Positions 23,537 through 34,800 of a stretch of DNA of 64,000 nt are shown here, piece after piece. Position 1 is the stretch's first letter; every line of letters starts with the position of its first letter. Under the pieces are notes generated by a model that saw only the letters and a list, made by a program, of their open reading frames with translations, had not been told where the DNA came from and searched no databases. Where the stretch lies: contig QANZ01004226.1 in assembly GCA_003254925.1 (NCBI GenBank), positions 226,960 to 290,959 of the forward strand, read 5' to 3'. The position numbers were made by a program, and so were the translations under genes. This DNA is from Chamaecrista fasciculata. Taxonomy: Eukaryota > Streptophyta > Magnoliopsida > Fabales > Fabaceae.

Positions 23537-24440
23537 NNNNNNNNNNNNNNNNNNNNNNNNNNNNNNNNNNNNNNNNNNNNNNNNNNNNNNNNNNNNNNNN
23601 NNNNNNNNNNNNNNNNNNNNNNNNNNNNNNNNNNNNNNNNNNNNNNNNNNNNNNNNNNNNNNNNNNNNNNNNNNNNNNNNNNNNNNNNNNNNNNNNNNNN
23701 NNNNNNNNNNNNNNNNNNNNNNNNNNNNNNNNNNNNNNNNNNNNNNNNNNNNNNNNNNNNNNNNNNNNNNNNNNNNNNNNNNNNNNNNNNNNNNNNNNNN
23801 NNNNNNNNNNNNNNNNNNNNNNNNNNNNNNNNNNNNNNNNNNNNNNNNNNNNNNNNNNNNNNNNNNNNNNNNNNNNNNNNNNNNNNNNNNNNNNNNNNNN
23901 NNNNNNNNNNNNNNNNNNNNNNNNNNNNNNNNNNNNNNNNNNNNNNNNNNNNNNNNNNNNNNNNNNNNNNNNNNNNNNNNNNNNNNNNNNNNNNNNNNNN
24001 NNNNNNNNNNNNNNNNNNNNNNNNNNNNNNNNNNNNNNNNNNNNNNNNNNNNNNNNNNNNNNNNNNNNNNNNNNNNNNNNNNNNNNNNNNNNNNNNNNNN
24101 NNNNNNNNNNNNNNNNNNNNNNNNNNNNNNNNNNNNNNNNNNNNNNNNNNNNNNNNNNNNNNNNNNNNNNNNNNNNNNNNNNNNNNNNNNNNNNNNNNNN
24201 NNNNNNNNNNNNNNNNNNNNNNNNNNNNNNNNNNNNNNNNNNNNNNNNNNNNNNNNNNNNNNNNNNNNNNNNNNNNNNNNNNNNNNNNNNNNNNNNNNNN
24301 NNNNNNNNNNNNNNNNNNNNNNNNNNNNNNNNNNNNNNNNNNNNNNNNNNNNNNNNNNNNNNNNNNNNNNNNNNNNNNNNNNNNNNNNNNNNNNNNNNNN
24401 NNNNNNNNNNNNNNNNNNNNNNNNNNNNNNNNNNNNNNNN
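23537..24440. other. Assembly gap (904 N)
   Basis: This is an unbroken run of N between the inverted AHL copy and the transposase. It hides the transposase N-terminus and probably the left end of the transposable element. Open frames that run across it have no meaning. Confidence 0.99.
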
Positions 24441-26067
24441 CTCCCAATGACGACGAGAATCAAGATCATCGAAAACTTGATTCAGACGTCATCGCATCTC
24501 GGATTGTAGGGCTTGTTAGTGACCACCCGAAGACCTCTGGAAAGCAGATTGTACACATGATGTGGAGTGAGTTTGGGTTCCAGGTCAGCTATAAAAAGGC
24601 ATGGGCGGCAAAGTATAAAGCACTTAAAATTGCCTTCGGTGATTGGGAGGAAGCGTATACCCGTGTTCCTCGGTTTCTTAATGCCGCAGAAGCATGTATG
24701 CCCGGGACATTTACTGACTTCAAGACGGTTCCCATTGACGACTCAAACGCACAATTTCATCGTGCATTTTGGGCTTTCAGACCGTGTATCGATGCATTTC
24801 CGCATCTGAAACCGATTGTGCAGGTGGACGGGACTTTCCTCACTGGTAGATACAAGCACACTTTGCTGATAGCCTGCTCTCAAGACGGTGACAGAAAGAT
24901 TGTGCCTCTTGCATTTGCAATTGTCAAGAGCGAAAAAGGCGTCGCGTGGAAGTGGTTCCTCCAAAGATTGCGCAGACATGTTGTGGGCATGGATAGGCAA
25001 GGAGTTTGCCTTATTTCTGATAGGGCCAACGGAATCATTGAAGCTGTGGAGGATCCACGATGCGGGTGGCAGCCCCCGTTAGGGTACCATGTCTTCTGCC
25101 TTAGACACATTGCCAGCAATGTGATGACGAAGTACCATAAAAAGTCGCTGAAGATAGCGGTCTAAAACATAGGTATGTTATTTGATTCATCGCTAATTTT
25201 GCTCTGCTGAAGCTGTATAAATTGTCAGTCACTAATTATACAAATACAGGTTACCAACTGCGGCGGGATAAGGCAGATTCTCTTCTGGGAGAATTGGAGT
25301 TGATCCACCGTACCTGTTACGACTACTTGCCTCTGAGGCATCAATGGATGCAATCCTACGACGAGGGTCGTCGCTTCTACCACATGACGACAAACCTGGT
25401 TGAGTGTATCAACGGGGTGTTCAAAGGATTCCGGAAGTTACCATTAATGGGTGTCGTCCAAGGCTCGTATTACCGGCTGAACAGGTTCTTCCAGGAACGT
25501 CGTCAAACATACTTAGCTCAGCTACAAGCCGGCAATGTCCACTCCGAGACCGTTAGGGTTGCAATGGACAAGAACATAGCTCGATCATCCTCACTGCGTG
25601 TCACGCAGTTCGATGCAGAGAGCCTTTTATTTGAGGTCCTCGACCCTTACGATGAAAGTACTACTCAAGTCGGACGGACATATAAACTTGAGCTTCGAGC
25701 CCGTAGGTGTGATTGTGGGGCATTTCAGGCAAAACATTACCCTTGTGTGCACGCAGTGGCTGCTTGTGTGCGTATGGGTTGGGACTCGTTGGCCTATGTA
25801 CATCCATGCTTCCGATTGGATACAATGATACAGGCATATAACACCCACTTTCAACCTATTGGCGACGTCTCTTCATGGCCGCCGTACATGGGTCCAACCG
25901 TGTGGCCGGACCCCGAGAAACGGAGGAACAGATATGGTCGACCCGCAGAGGCCCGCATTCACAACGAGATGGACGATAGGGAACCAGTTGGGACCATTAG
26001 ATGTAGCAATTGTAGGGCCGTTGGACACAATAGGAAACGGTGTCCACATCGAAATAGGAATTTGTAA
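24441..26067 (+). pseudogene. Mutator-like (MULE) transposase, N-terminus in the gap, in-frame stop
   Basis: This is a DDE-type transposase that would cut and insert element ends in the nucleus. Visible exons are 24,441-25,172 and 25,250-26,067. After the gap comes the linker region typical of MULEs, then the catalytic domain: VQVDGTFLTGRYKHTLL (first Asp), LISDRANGI (second Asp) and HVFCLRHIASN. Exon 2 holds MTTNLVECINGVFKGFRKLP, a SWIM zinc finger (CDCGAF...YPCVH) and a CCHC zinc knuckle (CSNCRAVGHNRKRCP). Just before the splice donor, codon 25,163-25,165 is TAA where the frame otherwise continues (IAV, stop, NIGYQL across the intron); an NMGY-like motif is usual there. The copy is therefore probably non-functional, although everything after the stop is still open. 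It lies 153 bp upstream of the PMD gene in the same orientation. Confidence 0.85.
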
Positions 26068-26220
26068 ATTTATGTATTTGTAAACTGGTGTACTTGTAAA
26101 CTTGTTTGTCAACTTCGATATTTAATTTAAGTGATTTTTATGGATAATGTCAGTGATTTTTATGGATGATTATGGATGATTTTTAATTTCAATATATATA
26201 TATATTCGTTTGTAGTAAAG

Positions 26221-28838
26221 ATGGCCAACAGACTTGATCGTAATCAAAGACAACAAAGGCGCATCGTTAGCCCGTTGCCAGTCGACCGAAGCGTGCTCTA
26301 TTTAACAGAGCGACATATCGCGATGCACATTTGGAATGGCGATGTACGGTTAATTATTTGGTTATTTGTTGACTGGTGTTTTTTCATACGCTTAATTAAT
26401 TGCTTCTATATATCTTTTAATACCATTCTGTTATCATATTGCAGGAGTCATTACTCTCCCGGACTCTCACGCTACGCCGATGCACACGTACTCAGGAGTT
26501 TCACGGTGAGCCGCATCCGCTTATCGTACCATATTTGATGAGTTCTGGGTTTTATGGGGTCTCCTGCATTGTGGCCACCAGTTTTAAATTTGAGGCCGGC
26601 TTGATTTCTGCTCTAGTCGAGCGATGGCGGCCGGAGACCCACACGTTTCATATGCCGCAGGGAGAGTGCACGATCACTCTCCAGGATGTCGCCATACAGC
26701 TGGGACTACCGTGTGATGGGGAGCCAGTTATTGGCCATTCAGATGGCGATTGGAGACATTTGGTCGGCCGACTTTTGGGTCACACACCCCACGAACAAAT
26801 GTTTAAAGGACAGCGGTTGAAAATGACCTGGTTATTTGAGAATTTTAATGCACGACGATTTCCAGAAAATCCCACAGAGGAGCAGGTGCAGCAGTTTGCA
26901 CGAGCGTATATACTACGCATGATCGGCGGCTGGTTGATACCTGACCAGTCAGGTAATTTAGTGCACTGCATGTACCTGCGTTTCTTGGAGAACCTCGAGT
27001 TGTGCGGGGGATACAGTTGGGGTTCAGCTGTATTATCAAACTTGTATAGTGATATGTGTGATGCCACAAAACCCGGGGCCAAGGGGATGGGCGGTTGCAT
27101 CCTTCTTATGCAACTATGGGCTTGGGATCGATTCCCGTCACTAGCCCCACATTGCAGAAACCAACCACCCGCCCGAGATATGTATGTGGAGTGGGGCTTT
27201 CCACCACCGCCTTTGGGACACCGGTATGTGTGTTTCCGTGTATATTCATGTTACCCCTTCCATTGACATTATAATTTTTACTATATTATACTAATGGTTT
27301 TCATTTATGTGTAGGTGGGCTGCAAGGCTTAACCATTTCTTACCACGCGATGAATCTATACTGTGGTACCGCCAGTGGATTGATCATCATAAAGGGCGTG
27401 AAGTATGCATGACAATTATGACTATATTGTATAATTTTAATTTTTATTCCATTATGCTTAACGATGCTTTTTTCCAGTTCGTGTGGCAGCCATATGACAA
27501 TGATGCCGCCGTGGCAGCCCGCATCCCTGACTACTGTCTGCATAACTCTTCTGTGTGGCGGTCCTCATGTCCGCTGTTATGTATGCACATAGTCGAGTGG
27601 CACCACCCTGATCGAGTGCTGCGACAGTTTCAGATGGACCAACACATTCCTGGTCCTGGAATCAACTTAGACAACTTGGGTTATCACGGAAGAGATCTTA
27701 GAGGACAAACCCAAGTTGACTGGGAAAATAGGCATCGTCCATTTGTCATGTGTTGGGCCCAACGAAATAATTTTGTCTTCAGTATAAATGCGTCGTCTAG
27801 GCCATTGGTTAGGCTTGACGAGTACCTCCAGTGGTACAAAAGGCACACATGGCGATGGTTGGACGCTGTTGGTGGATCCATCATGTATGCGGTGCGTAAA
27901 TCATATTTAATTTCCCGTAACCATGTATTTAATATTTTTGTCGTATAATCACTTATGTTTACTACTTCATGCAGGTCGAGCATTTGGACAGGTTAGAAGA
28001 ACATGCGAACAATCCTGAGACCACTATTGAAGAATTAGCCGACCAAGTCAAGACCATCTCTATTAATGTCAGGGGGGCATTAGGTGAGGGGCTGGAGGCA
28101 CATGGAAACATGCTGGCACGCAGTCGTCAGGCACCCGCTAGGCCAGACGTTAATTTGCCAGAAATTCCTCCGACCCAGTCACCACCAAGACGCAAGAGGT
28201 GGCGGCAAGGGCATTTTTCGGCTAGACAACCGCAACAAGTAATTTACGATCAGCCGTCGCCGCCGTCACCTCCATTGCACCCCTCGGCACAGAGACATAC
28301 ATGTCATGCGTCGTCCCCTGCTTACCAGGAGCCGCCTCCATCGCATAGGCATGAATCCCCCCATTTTGATGGTTTGACGGGATTCCTAACTGGTGGTGGG
28401 ACTTCGTCCTCATTCTATGACGGTGGTACTTCGGCCACGTTAGACGTCCCGGAGTCGTCTTCCCGCCGTCCACAGAATTTTGGTTACCCAGACCTGTCAC
28501 TTGGGGTATCTCTTACACAGCACAATTTTAGTTCATTCGGAGGTTTTTCTGGTTCAGCATACTACAGTGGTGGTTCTTCGGCACGTCCTGCCTCGTTAGA
28601 CATTGCAGAGTCGTCTTCACGCCTTCCACAGATACCTTTCTTGGACTTGTTGACGGATCCGGACTATACAGTGCAGCACGACATGCCTCCTGTACATTTT
28701 TCACAGCATGACATGCCTCCTCCTGATTCACAAACTTTTTCACAGGCTGACATGCATCCACCACAAACATTTTTCTCACCGCCCTTTCTACGTAATCGAG
28801 ATACGCTGAACCCTCCAAATAGATATACCCCAGGATGA
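26221..28838 (+). CDS. Plant mobile domain (PMD) protein of a transposable element, 755 aa
   Basis: Exons 26,221-26,343, 26,445-27,223, 27,315-27,402, 27,478-27,891 and 27,975-28,838 join in frame with canonical splice sites and no stops. The start is the ATG at 26,221 (MANRLDRNQ). Residues about 40-440 form the PMD, related to MAIN/MAIL proteins: LTERHIAMHIWNGD, then FKFEAGLISALVERWRPETH, ITLQDVAIQLGLPCDGEPV, YLRFLENLELCGGYSWGSAV, LMQLWAWDRFPSLAP and DWENRHRPFVMCW. The last 250 residues are Pro/Ser/Gln-rich with internal repeats (ESSSRRPQ / ESSSRLPQ; QHDMPP). MAIN/MAIL1 act in silencing and gene expression; TE-borne PMDs have unknown function. Databases often label such genes 'phosphatase 7 long form homolog', but no metallophosphatase motif is present. 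The closeness to the MULE transposase implies one element. Confidence 0.85.
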
Positions 28839-28952
28839 GGTGGATAACTCGTATAATTTTCTTTTTTACTTGATATACATTTGTATAATTTTTTTTTTAT
28901 AAATTTTGTTTTATGTTTTTAACCGTGTAATTTGTTTTTAACGGGATAAATT

Positions 28953-28984
28953 TGCAGCACATGGGCATGACTGAAATTAGTCAC
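28953..28984. repeat. Degenerate outer unit of the palindrome array
   Basis: GCAGCACATG (half of the P1 unit) is followed by TGACTGAAATTAGTCA, which is self-complementary like the P2 spacer. It sits directly before the first intact unit and looks like an older, decayed sixth copy. Confidence 0.5.
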
Positions 28985-28985
28985 T

Positions 28986-29201
28986 GAAATCGCAGCACAT
29001 GCTGCGATTTCATATGATTGAAATCAATCACATGAAATCGCAGCATGTGCTGCGATTTCATTTGATTGATTTCAATCAAATGAAATCGCAGCACATGCTG
29101 CGATTTCATATGATTGAAATCAGTCATATGAAATCGCAGCATGTGCTGCGATTTTAATGATTGATTTCAATCATTGAAATCGCAGCATGTGCTGCGATTT
29201 T
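28986..29201. repeat. Array of five 26-bp palindromes alternating with palindromic spacers
   Basis: Five P1 units start at 28,986, 29,034, 29,082, 29,130 and 29,176 (spacing 48, 48, 48, 46). Each has arms GAAATCGCAGCA and TGCTGCGATTTC around a dinucleotide that is CA, TG, CA, TG, TG in order; the last two units end in T instead of C. The 20-22-bp spacers are a second palindrome, P2, with arms close to ATTTGATTGA and TCAATCAAAT around AA or TT. The array starts 147 bp after the PMD stop codon. It is probably near the right end of the MULE-PMD element. Transposase-binding sub-terminal repeats, a foldback terminus or a hairpin RNA source are all possible. Confidence 0.9.
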
Positions 29202-31442
29202 ATTACAATTCCTGCCCCACCCGCTGACCCTCCAACGTGGCATCCATCTGCGGAATTATTTTTTCGGTTGGGTGATGTGGCGCATTTTTTTATTTTTTTG
29301 TATTATAAAAATAAAAAAACCTACACTTATCTATACATCCCTGAGAAGGAAGCAAAGTATATACAATATAATTATATATATAGTAGCGAAAATATGCTCA
29401 ATTCCACAAGGTTCTTCCATAAAGTTTCAGGGTCTCGGAACTGCTACACTTTCTTTTTGGTCAAAAGAAGTATTAATTTATAATTACATGTATGTATAGT
29501 GCAAATCTACACTCGATCCTGAATTATACTTGTGTATATAGTTCAAATCTAGTTAGTTGGTTTGATTTAATTTGGTCAATCTTCACAAGGATATATATGG
29601 CATCGTACTGTACAATATGCATGATATCTTTCTAAAAGTCAAATTCGTACTCAAATGAAACTATATGAATTTACATATATACACTACTCTCGCTAGCTAA
29701 TATATTTCATATATAATGTGATGGTTGGTCCTCAATTAGGACAATATATATATACACAGTTAGTTGACAGTGTCTAATTTTCAGTGTTATCCTGAAAACC
29801 ATTTTGAAAGGTAAACGTAACTTTTGTGCGATGTGCTGCAAAAGCATGTTTTCTTGACACTCAAAGGATTGATCCCATATATATAGCTAGCTATAGCTAG
29901 AGTTCAAAGCCAACAAAGAGGACCCAATTCACGTGGATTCACATGTCAATGTTTATCTACATACATATGAACCCTAATTTATTCATTATTATATATTATA
30001 TATATTCAGCTCATCAGCTGATTAATCAATTACTCCCTTAATTAGCTTTCAACATTTCAGTGGTAAAAAGCAGTTATATGTTTTTGGACCCCACTGATGA
30101 GGCATCTATATTCAAGTTTGCTTTCATATTTACAATACATTTACTACTTATTAACAACTTTTTTTTCTTTCTTTACTCACTACTTAATCTTGTATTGATC
30201 TGGTTTATATTGCTTTGTATATGGCAACAATCACTAGACGTAATGATCTGTTCCATTGTGTTCAAAGAAGACAATAAAGGCTTCAATTTGGGAATGAAAT
30301 AAGGGAAAGATATCTATGATATTGATAGAAATAATTAAAGTATATTTAATAGAAAAAATATATAGATTAGTAGTTGAAAATATATGGGTCAATAATTTAA
30401 TTTTTGAAAATTTAATTTATTTTTTAATATTTAAAAGCTATAAAATATATAAATTAGTCATTAAAAAATATACAAATTAACAATTTAATTCTTAAAAATA
30501 TAATTTAATTTTTAATATTTAAATGTTATAAAAACAAAACTTCTTAATTCTTTTATTTCTAGAAATTAGTTCGTATAAAATAAATTTGAAATCTAAACTG
30601 TACATCTTTACAAATTTTAAAAATTCAACGTATTATCTAAATCTTTAGAGATATAATTGTCAACTCTAATACTTACTCTATTTAATGAACTTCTTATGTC
30701 CTAATAAACTATGGAACAACTCATGATGGGATATATGTTTCTCTTTGATTAAAAGTCTAATTAGGACCCCATGATAATTTGCAATAGTACTTTGGATATA
30801 AATGCATTAACGAAGTACAATCATTAAGAAAATTAACGATCGAGATGACCCACTTGTGGTTGTGGATAAAGCACATAAGTGACAAGTTGTGCATAATAAA
30901 ATAAACATTGCATAATGAACATCAATTGTCTTTCATTAATCAGCTTTTGAAAATTGAGGACACACTCAAAACTTCAATGTTAAAAACAAAACAAAGTACT
31001 TGGTGCTTAACTTTTCTTTTAATTAATTAAGCACATAAACATGGCGTCGAGTGCACGGCTTTAGCTGTATTGGCTCTCCACCTAAATAGCTATTGAGACA
31101 ACAATATTGATATATATATATATATATATAGTTGGATAACACCTATCCCTATTTGCCATTGATTCTTCAGTGGTTTCCTAAGGAAGCCTATATATTAATA
31201 GAACCAAAGTCAATTTTGTGTGGCAATTTACTGGCTACATTGGTTTAATTATGCTCCTTTCAATTAAACCACACAATGCAAAAATGATGGTCAAATCGCT
31301 AGCTGTCATGGAAAAATTAGAAAGTTATGGTGAATAAAGATAATATTAGTTAAATAAATTAAAGATCCCAAAAATCAAAGGGCATGTCCCAATATATGAT
31401 CCAGACATACTATTAGTATAACTAGTACCAGACCTTGCACGG

Positions 31443-31490
31443 ATTTTTCCTTTTCATCACATCTTTCCAAACATATAAAATCCTAATTGC
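31443..31490. repeat. Dispersed short repeat, copy 1
   Basis: ATTTTTCCTTTTCATCACAT, then CTTTCCAAACATATAAAATC, then CTAATT closely matches 35,898-35,944. It is probably the remnant of one dispersed element, too short to classify. Confidence 0.45.
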
Positions 31491-31687
31491 CCTGGGAGAA
31501 TGTACCGTTATATTATATATTTCAGTGGAGTATGAATGATTTACTTCAGTTTAGCTTGGGCAACTCTCTTTATGGTAAAAGAAACAGGAATTTTTTTCCT
31601 GCTCTACTTATGAATTATGATATAGCCTCATCAACACACTACGAAATTAACAAATGCTATCGAGTTTAACAGTTGAACGAAATAATA

Positions 31688-31719
31688 ATGCCTACTCACA
31701 ACATTCACTACGTTACTCA
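31688..31719. repeat. 32-bp segment identical to the AHL 3' flank
   Basis: The 32 bases from 31,688 (ATGCCTACTCACAACATTCA, then CTACGTTACTCA) are identical to 21,179-21,210, about 150 bp past the AHL stop codon, and to the mirrored copy at 22,295-22,326. Flanking bases on both sides do not match. Confidence 0.85.
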
Positions 31720-31886
31720 TACTTTCTTTGCTTTTGTAGATACAGCAACCATTTCCTCCCTTTTCTTCTTTCTCTTATCTATCGTTCTGTAAAGCTCTCA
31801 TTAGACTATTCTTGTGTTGAATAATTCATATATATATATATATATATATATCTCACTTCAGCAGATAATCCTGAATAGTGACGACT

Positions 31887-34800
31887 CTAAACCAGAGTAG
31901 GCTTCTGGAACTTCCCATGAACCCACACCCTTCGCATGCTCTTCCCTTTCTGGCGATTCACAGACTTTACACAACAATATTCAAGCTCGAGCTGCAAGGT
32001 TCACAGAATGTTAAACTCAATATGTGAAAAACACTACAGAAACAGCATGAGAGAACTAATTTATGAGAAAACCTATTTTTTAGTACTTAAATTTGTATTG
32101 AAACTACGATTTAGTTATTCAATATTGAAAATACACTTTTGATCCCTAATTTTTGAACAAACATCAACTATTTAGTTCTCATAAATAACATTTTAGGGAC
32201 TAAATAATCAACGCTTGTAAAAAAATCAGAGATCAAAAAGTATATTTCCAATATCCAGTGTAATTTTGGGATAAATTCAGAGACCCAAAAAATAAGTTTT
32301 CTCCAAAATTTTGCAGAAAGGTGGGAGATTCTGAAGTTCTCTCCATATGAACAACCACTACATTGTTAATTGACGCTAACTTCAGTTCAGATCAATGATG
32401 ATGCAAATAAGTATATGTTTTAGTGCAGGATCCTGATAATATCACACAAATATTTCTGTTTCTTCATTAACCTGAAAGGTCTGTATCCTGATAATTATAT
32501 AAAAAAAAAAGTACCTCAGTGAAGCCCACATTCACAAATAGGTCTCTGACAACATCTAAACAAAAGAAATATGAACGTGTTCCATCCGCTCGTTTGTATT
32601 CCCTGAATCCAACTCTCTTGGCCCGCTCAAATCGGAGCATAGTCATATCATAGAGGCCTGATTTAATGAAAATCAATAATAGTAAGTGATTTAGGATTTA
32701 GAAGAAATATTATATTTACTTTGTCAGAAAATATATGATATTACTAAGGATTCTCAAAAGTACCATAAAGTCATGTACTTTTCCTCTAAATGACTGCAGT
32801 AAAAATAAACTAGTTAGTTTGTTTGTTACCATAGTCCCTGAAAAACACCATGCCCCCAGGCTTCAAAACGGTAAAACACTCCTTGATGGACCTTGCCATT
32901 CTTTCCAGTGGTACTGCTGATAGAGTGAATATCTGATAAAATTAACATCACAACGAACAACCATTACATTCAGATGTCATCAACATATGTTTTAGCCATA
33001 GAAAGAAGATATTAGTATGTGTAAAAGAATTTGGACAGATAAAAAGGAAAGAGTGAGCATAAATGATGCAAAACAATCTTAAATCATACACCTACCATTT
33101 TTTTAAAAATGACACTTACGAGCCACAAAATGAGAACCATAATGCCTGTGTTATGCCAGCTAAAACTATTAAGTGTATAGACAAAAATGTTATGCATGTA
33201 ATGAAAGAGCGATTTTTACATCATAATATATCAAACATAATGTTAGGCTTATGTGGAAAAGAGAACATTTATAAGGAAATAATAAAAATAACATATCGGT
33301 ATTATAACAATTTATACTTGTCTAGTCTAATATATGGAAGCATCACATCATTAAACTTATGACAGTTTTGAAAGAGAAAAGCTCATACCAAAGTTATAAA
33401 ATCTACTCCGCCAATACAACCGTCACATACTTCTGAAGAATATGTATTGGTAAAATGCGATTCATTACCCTCTTTGGACTCTGGAGGAAAACAAAATTAC
33501 TAAATGACAACTTTTATGGAGCCGATAATAGAAAAGAATAGTACACATCAGCAGCGTAAAGGTGAAGTAAGGGACCTGGCAAGTAGTTTGACTGCGGTTG
33601 CAAAATTTTATCCTGGCAAGGGTTGCATGCCAACCACTTGGGAAAGCCATTAGTGGAAACATCACAACAGAATGTATGAAAACGATCTTCAAAAGAGACA
33701 ATCGAGGCAGCACCTATAACTTCTTTAGCTTTCTCTAGAGTTTTGTTACTACAGTCGCATGCATAAACAATCACATCTTTGTTTGCTCTACACAGGAAAA
33801 CTTTGTCAGAACTGAAACTCCTAGATCCAAACCAATAGCAAAAATACAAACTCTGCCTCCCCCCCAAAAAAAATTAGCAAATATACAAACATACAAACTT
33901 CCCTAAAGGAAGTAGCTTATTTTAATCTTCTATCCTATACATCTTGAATGAACAACTGATTTCGCATATCAACGACCAGTTTCAACTAAGCAAGCTATCT
34001 CAAAGTTAAAGTACATCCTATAAATCTGAAACAATACAGTGAAGATTACCATGGCTCCTGTGGAAAGATGGAAGTTTAATGTGATTTGAGGAAAGAAATA
34101 CGTTTCCATTATACTGGAAATTCATAGGGGTAAGGGAATCCAACAAGTTATGAGCAAGTGAATCATTTTAGTCAATGTATTATTCAAGAGTCGTTAAGGT
34201 GTTAAATGCACAAGAAAAATTCAATTTTCTTTTTTAAGGAAAAAAATGGTCAAAAACTTCGACATGCAGAAGCCAATTTCAGGAAAGTCTCAATGATTGT
34301 TCACACTCAACGACATTTGCAACTTTGCATGAACCAAACGAACTTATATAGATATATCATACACACACACACTCACGTTCTTAAAGTAGTCTTGTTTTAA
34401 TAGATTTCTGATCGGCTGAGCATCTGGGAAGAAAGAACAAATTCGAGCAAGAAAAACTTGCCCTCCGTAAAACAAGTAATATGGGCTATGCAACTTGTAA
34501 GGAAATGCAGGACAGTATCTCCAGATTTGATTATGCCCATTATCAAAAGAAAAAAAAAGGCAGGGGTAAATCAGTATACGGCAACATCAGACAAAAAGGG
34601 GTACCTAAAACCTTTTGAATTTCTCATGAAAGTACCCATCTCATTACTAGCAGTTCCAAAAAGAATCCTGCATGTATGTTGTGTCTAGAGTCTATACAGT
34701 GAATGTGAATAGCTACAATCAGCGTGGGATGGTGTTACTCTGTTACTACTCCAAAGTAATTAAGGTTTAGGACTCAATCCACTAATGTCGTGAAAGCCAC

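Larger units (their letters stand above)
29202..31886. other. Intergenic DNA between the TE and the methyltransferase gene
   Basis: AT-rich with no credible gene. The right end of the transposable element should lie near 29,200-29,300, but without the left end no terminal inverted repeat or target duplication can be defined. An imperfect, about 95-bp AT-rich repeat occurs around 30,330-30,540. (TA)n runs occur at 31,111-31,131 and 31,828-31,851. The part nearest 31,886 is the 3' UTR side of the methyltransferase. Confidence 0.5.

Noticed and set aside
23258..25165. A 635-codon plus-strand frame spanning the gap, and other frames of 300 or more codons at 23,464-24,509
   Set aside because: They exist only because the run of N has no stop codons. 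The true transposase part begins after 24,440.
26221..28838. Calling the PMD gene a 'serine/threonine-protein phosphatase 7 long form'
   Set aside because: None of the metallophosphatase motifs (GDxHG, GDxVDRG, GNHE) occur. The label reflects a database naming habit for PMD proteins.
28986..29201. CRISPR-like array of regularly spaced repeats
   Set aside because: The host is a plant, the spacers are themselves near-identical palindromes rather than unique sequence, and no cas genes exist. It belongs to a transposable element.
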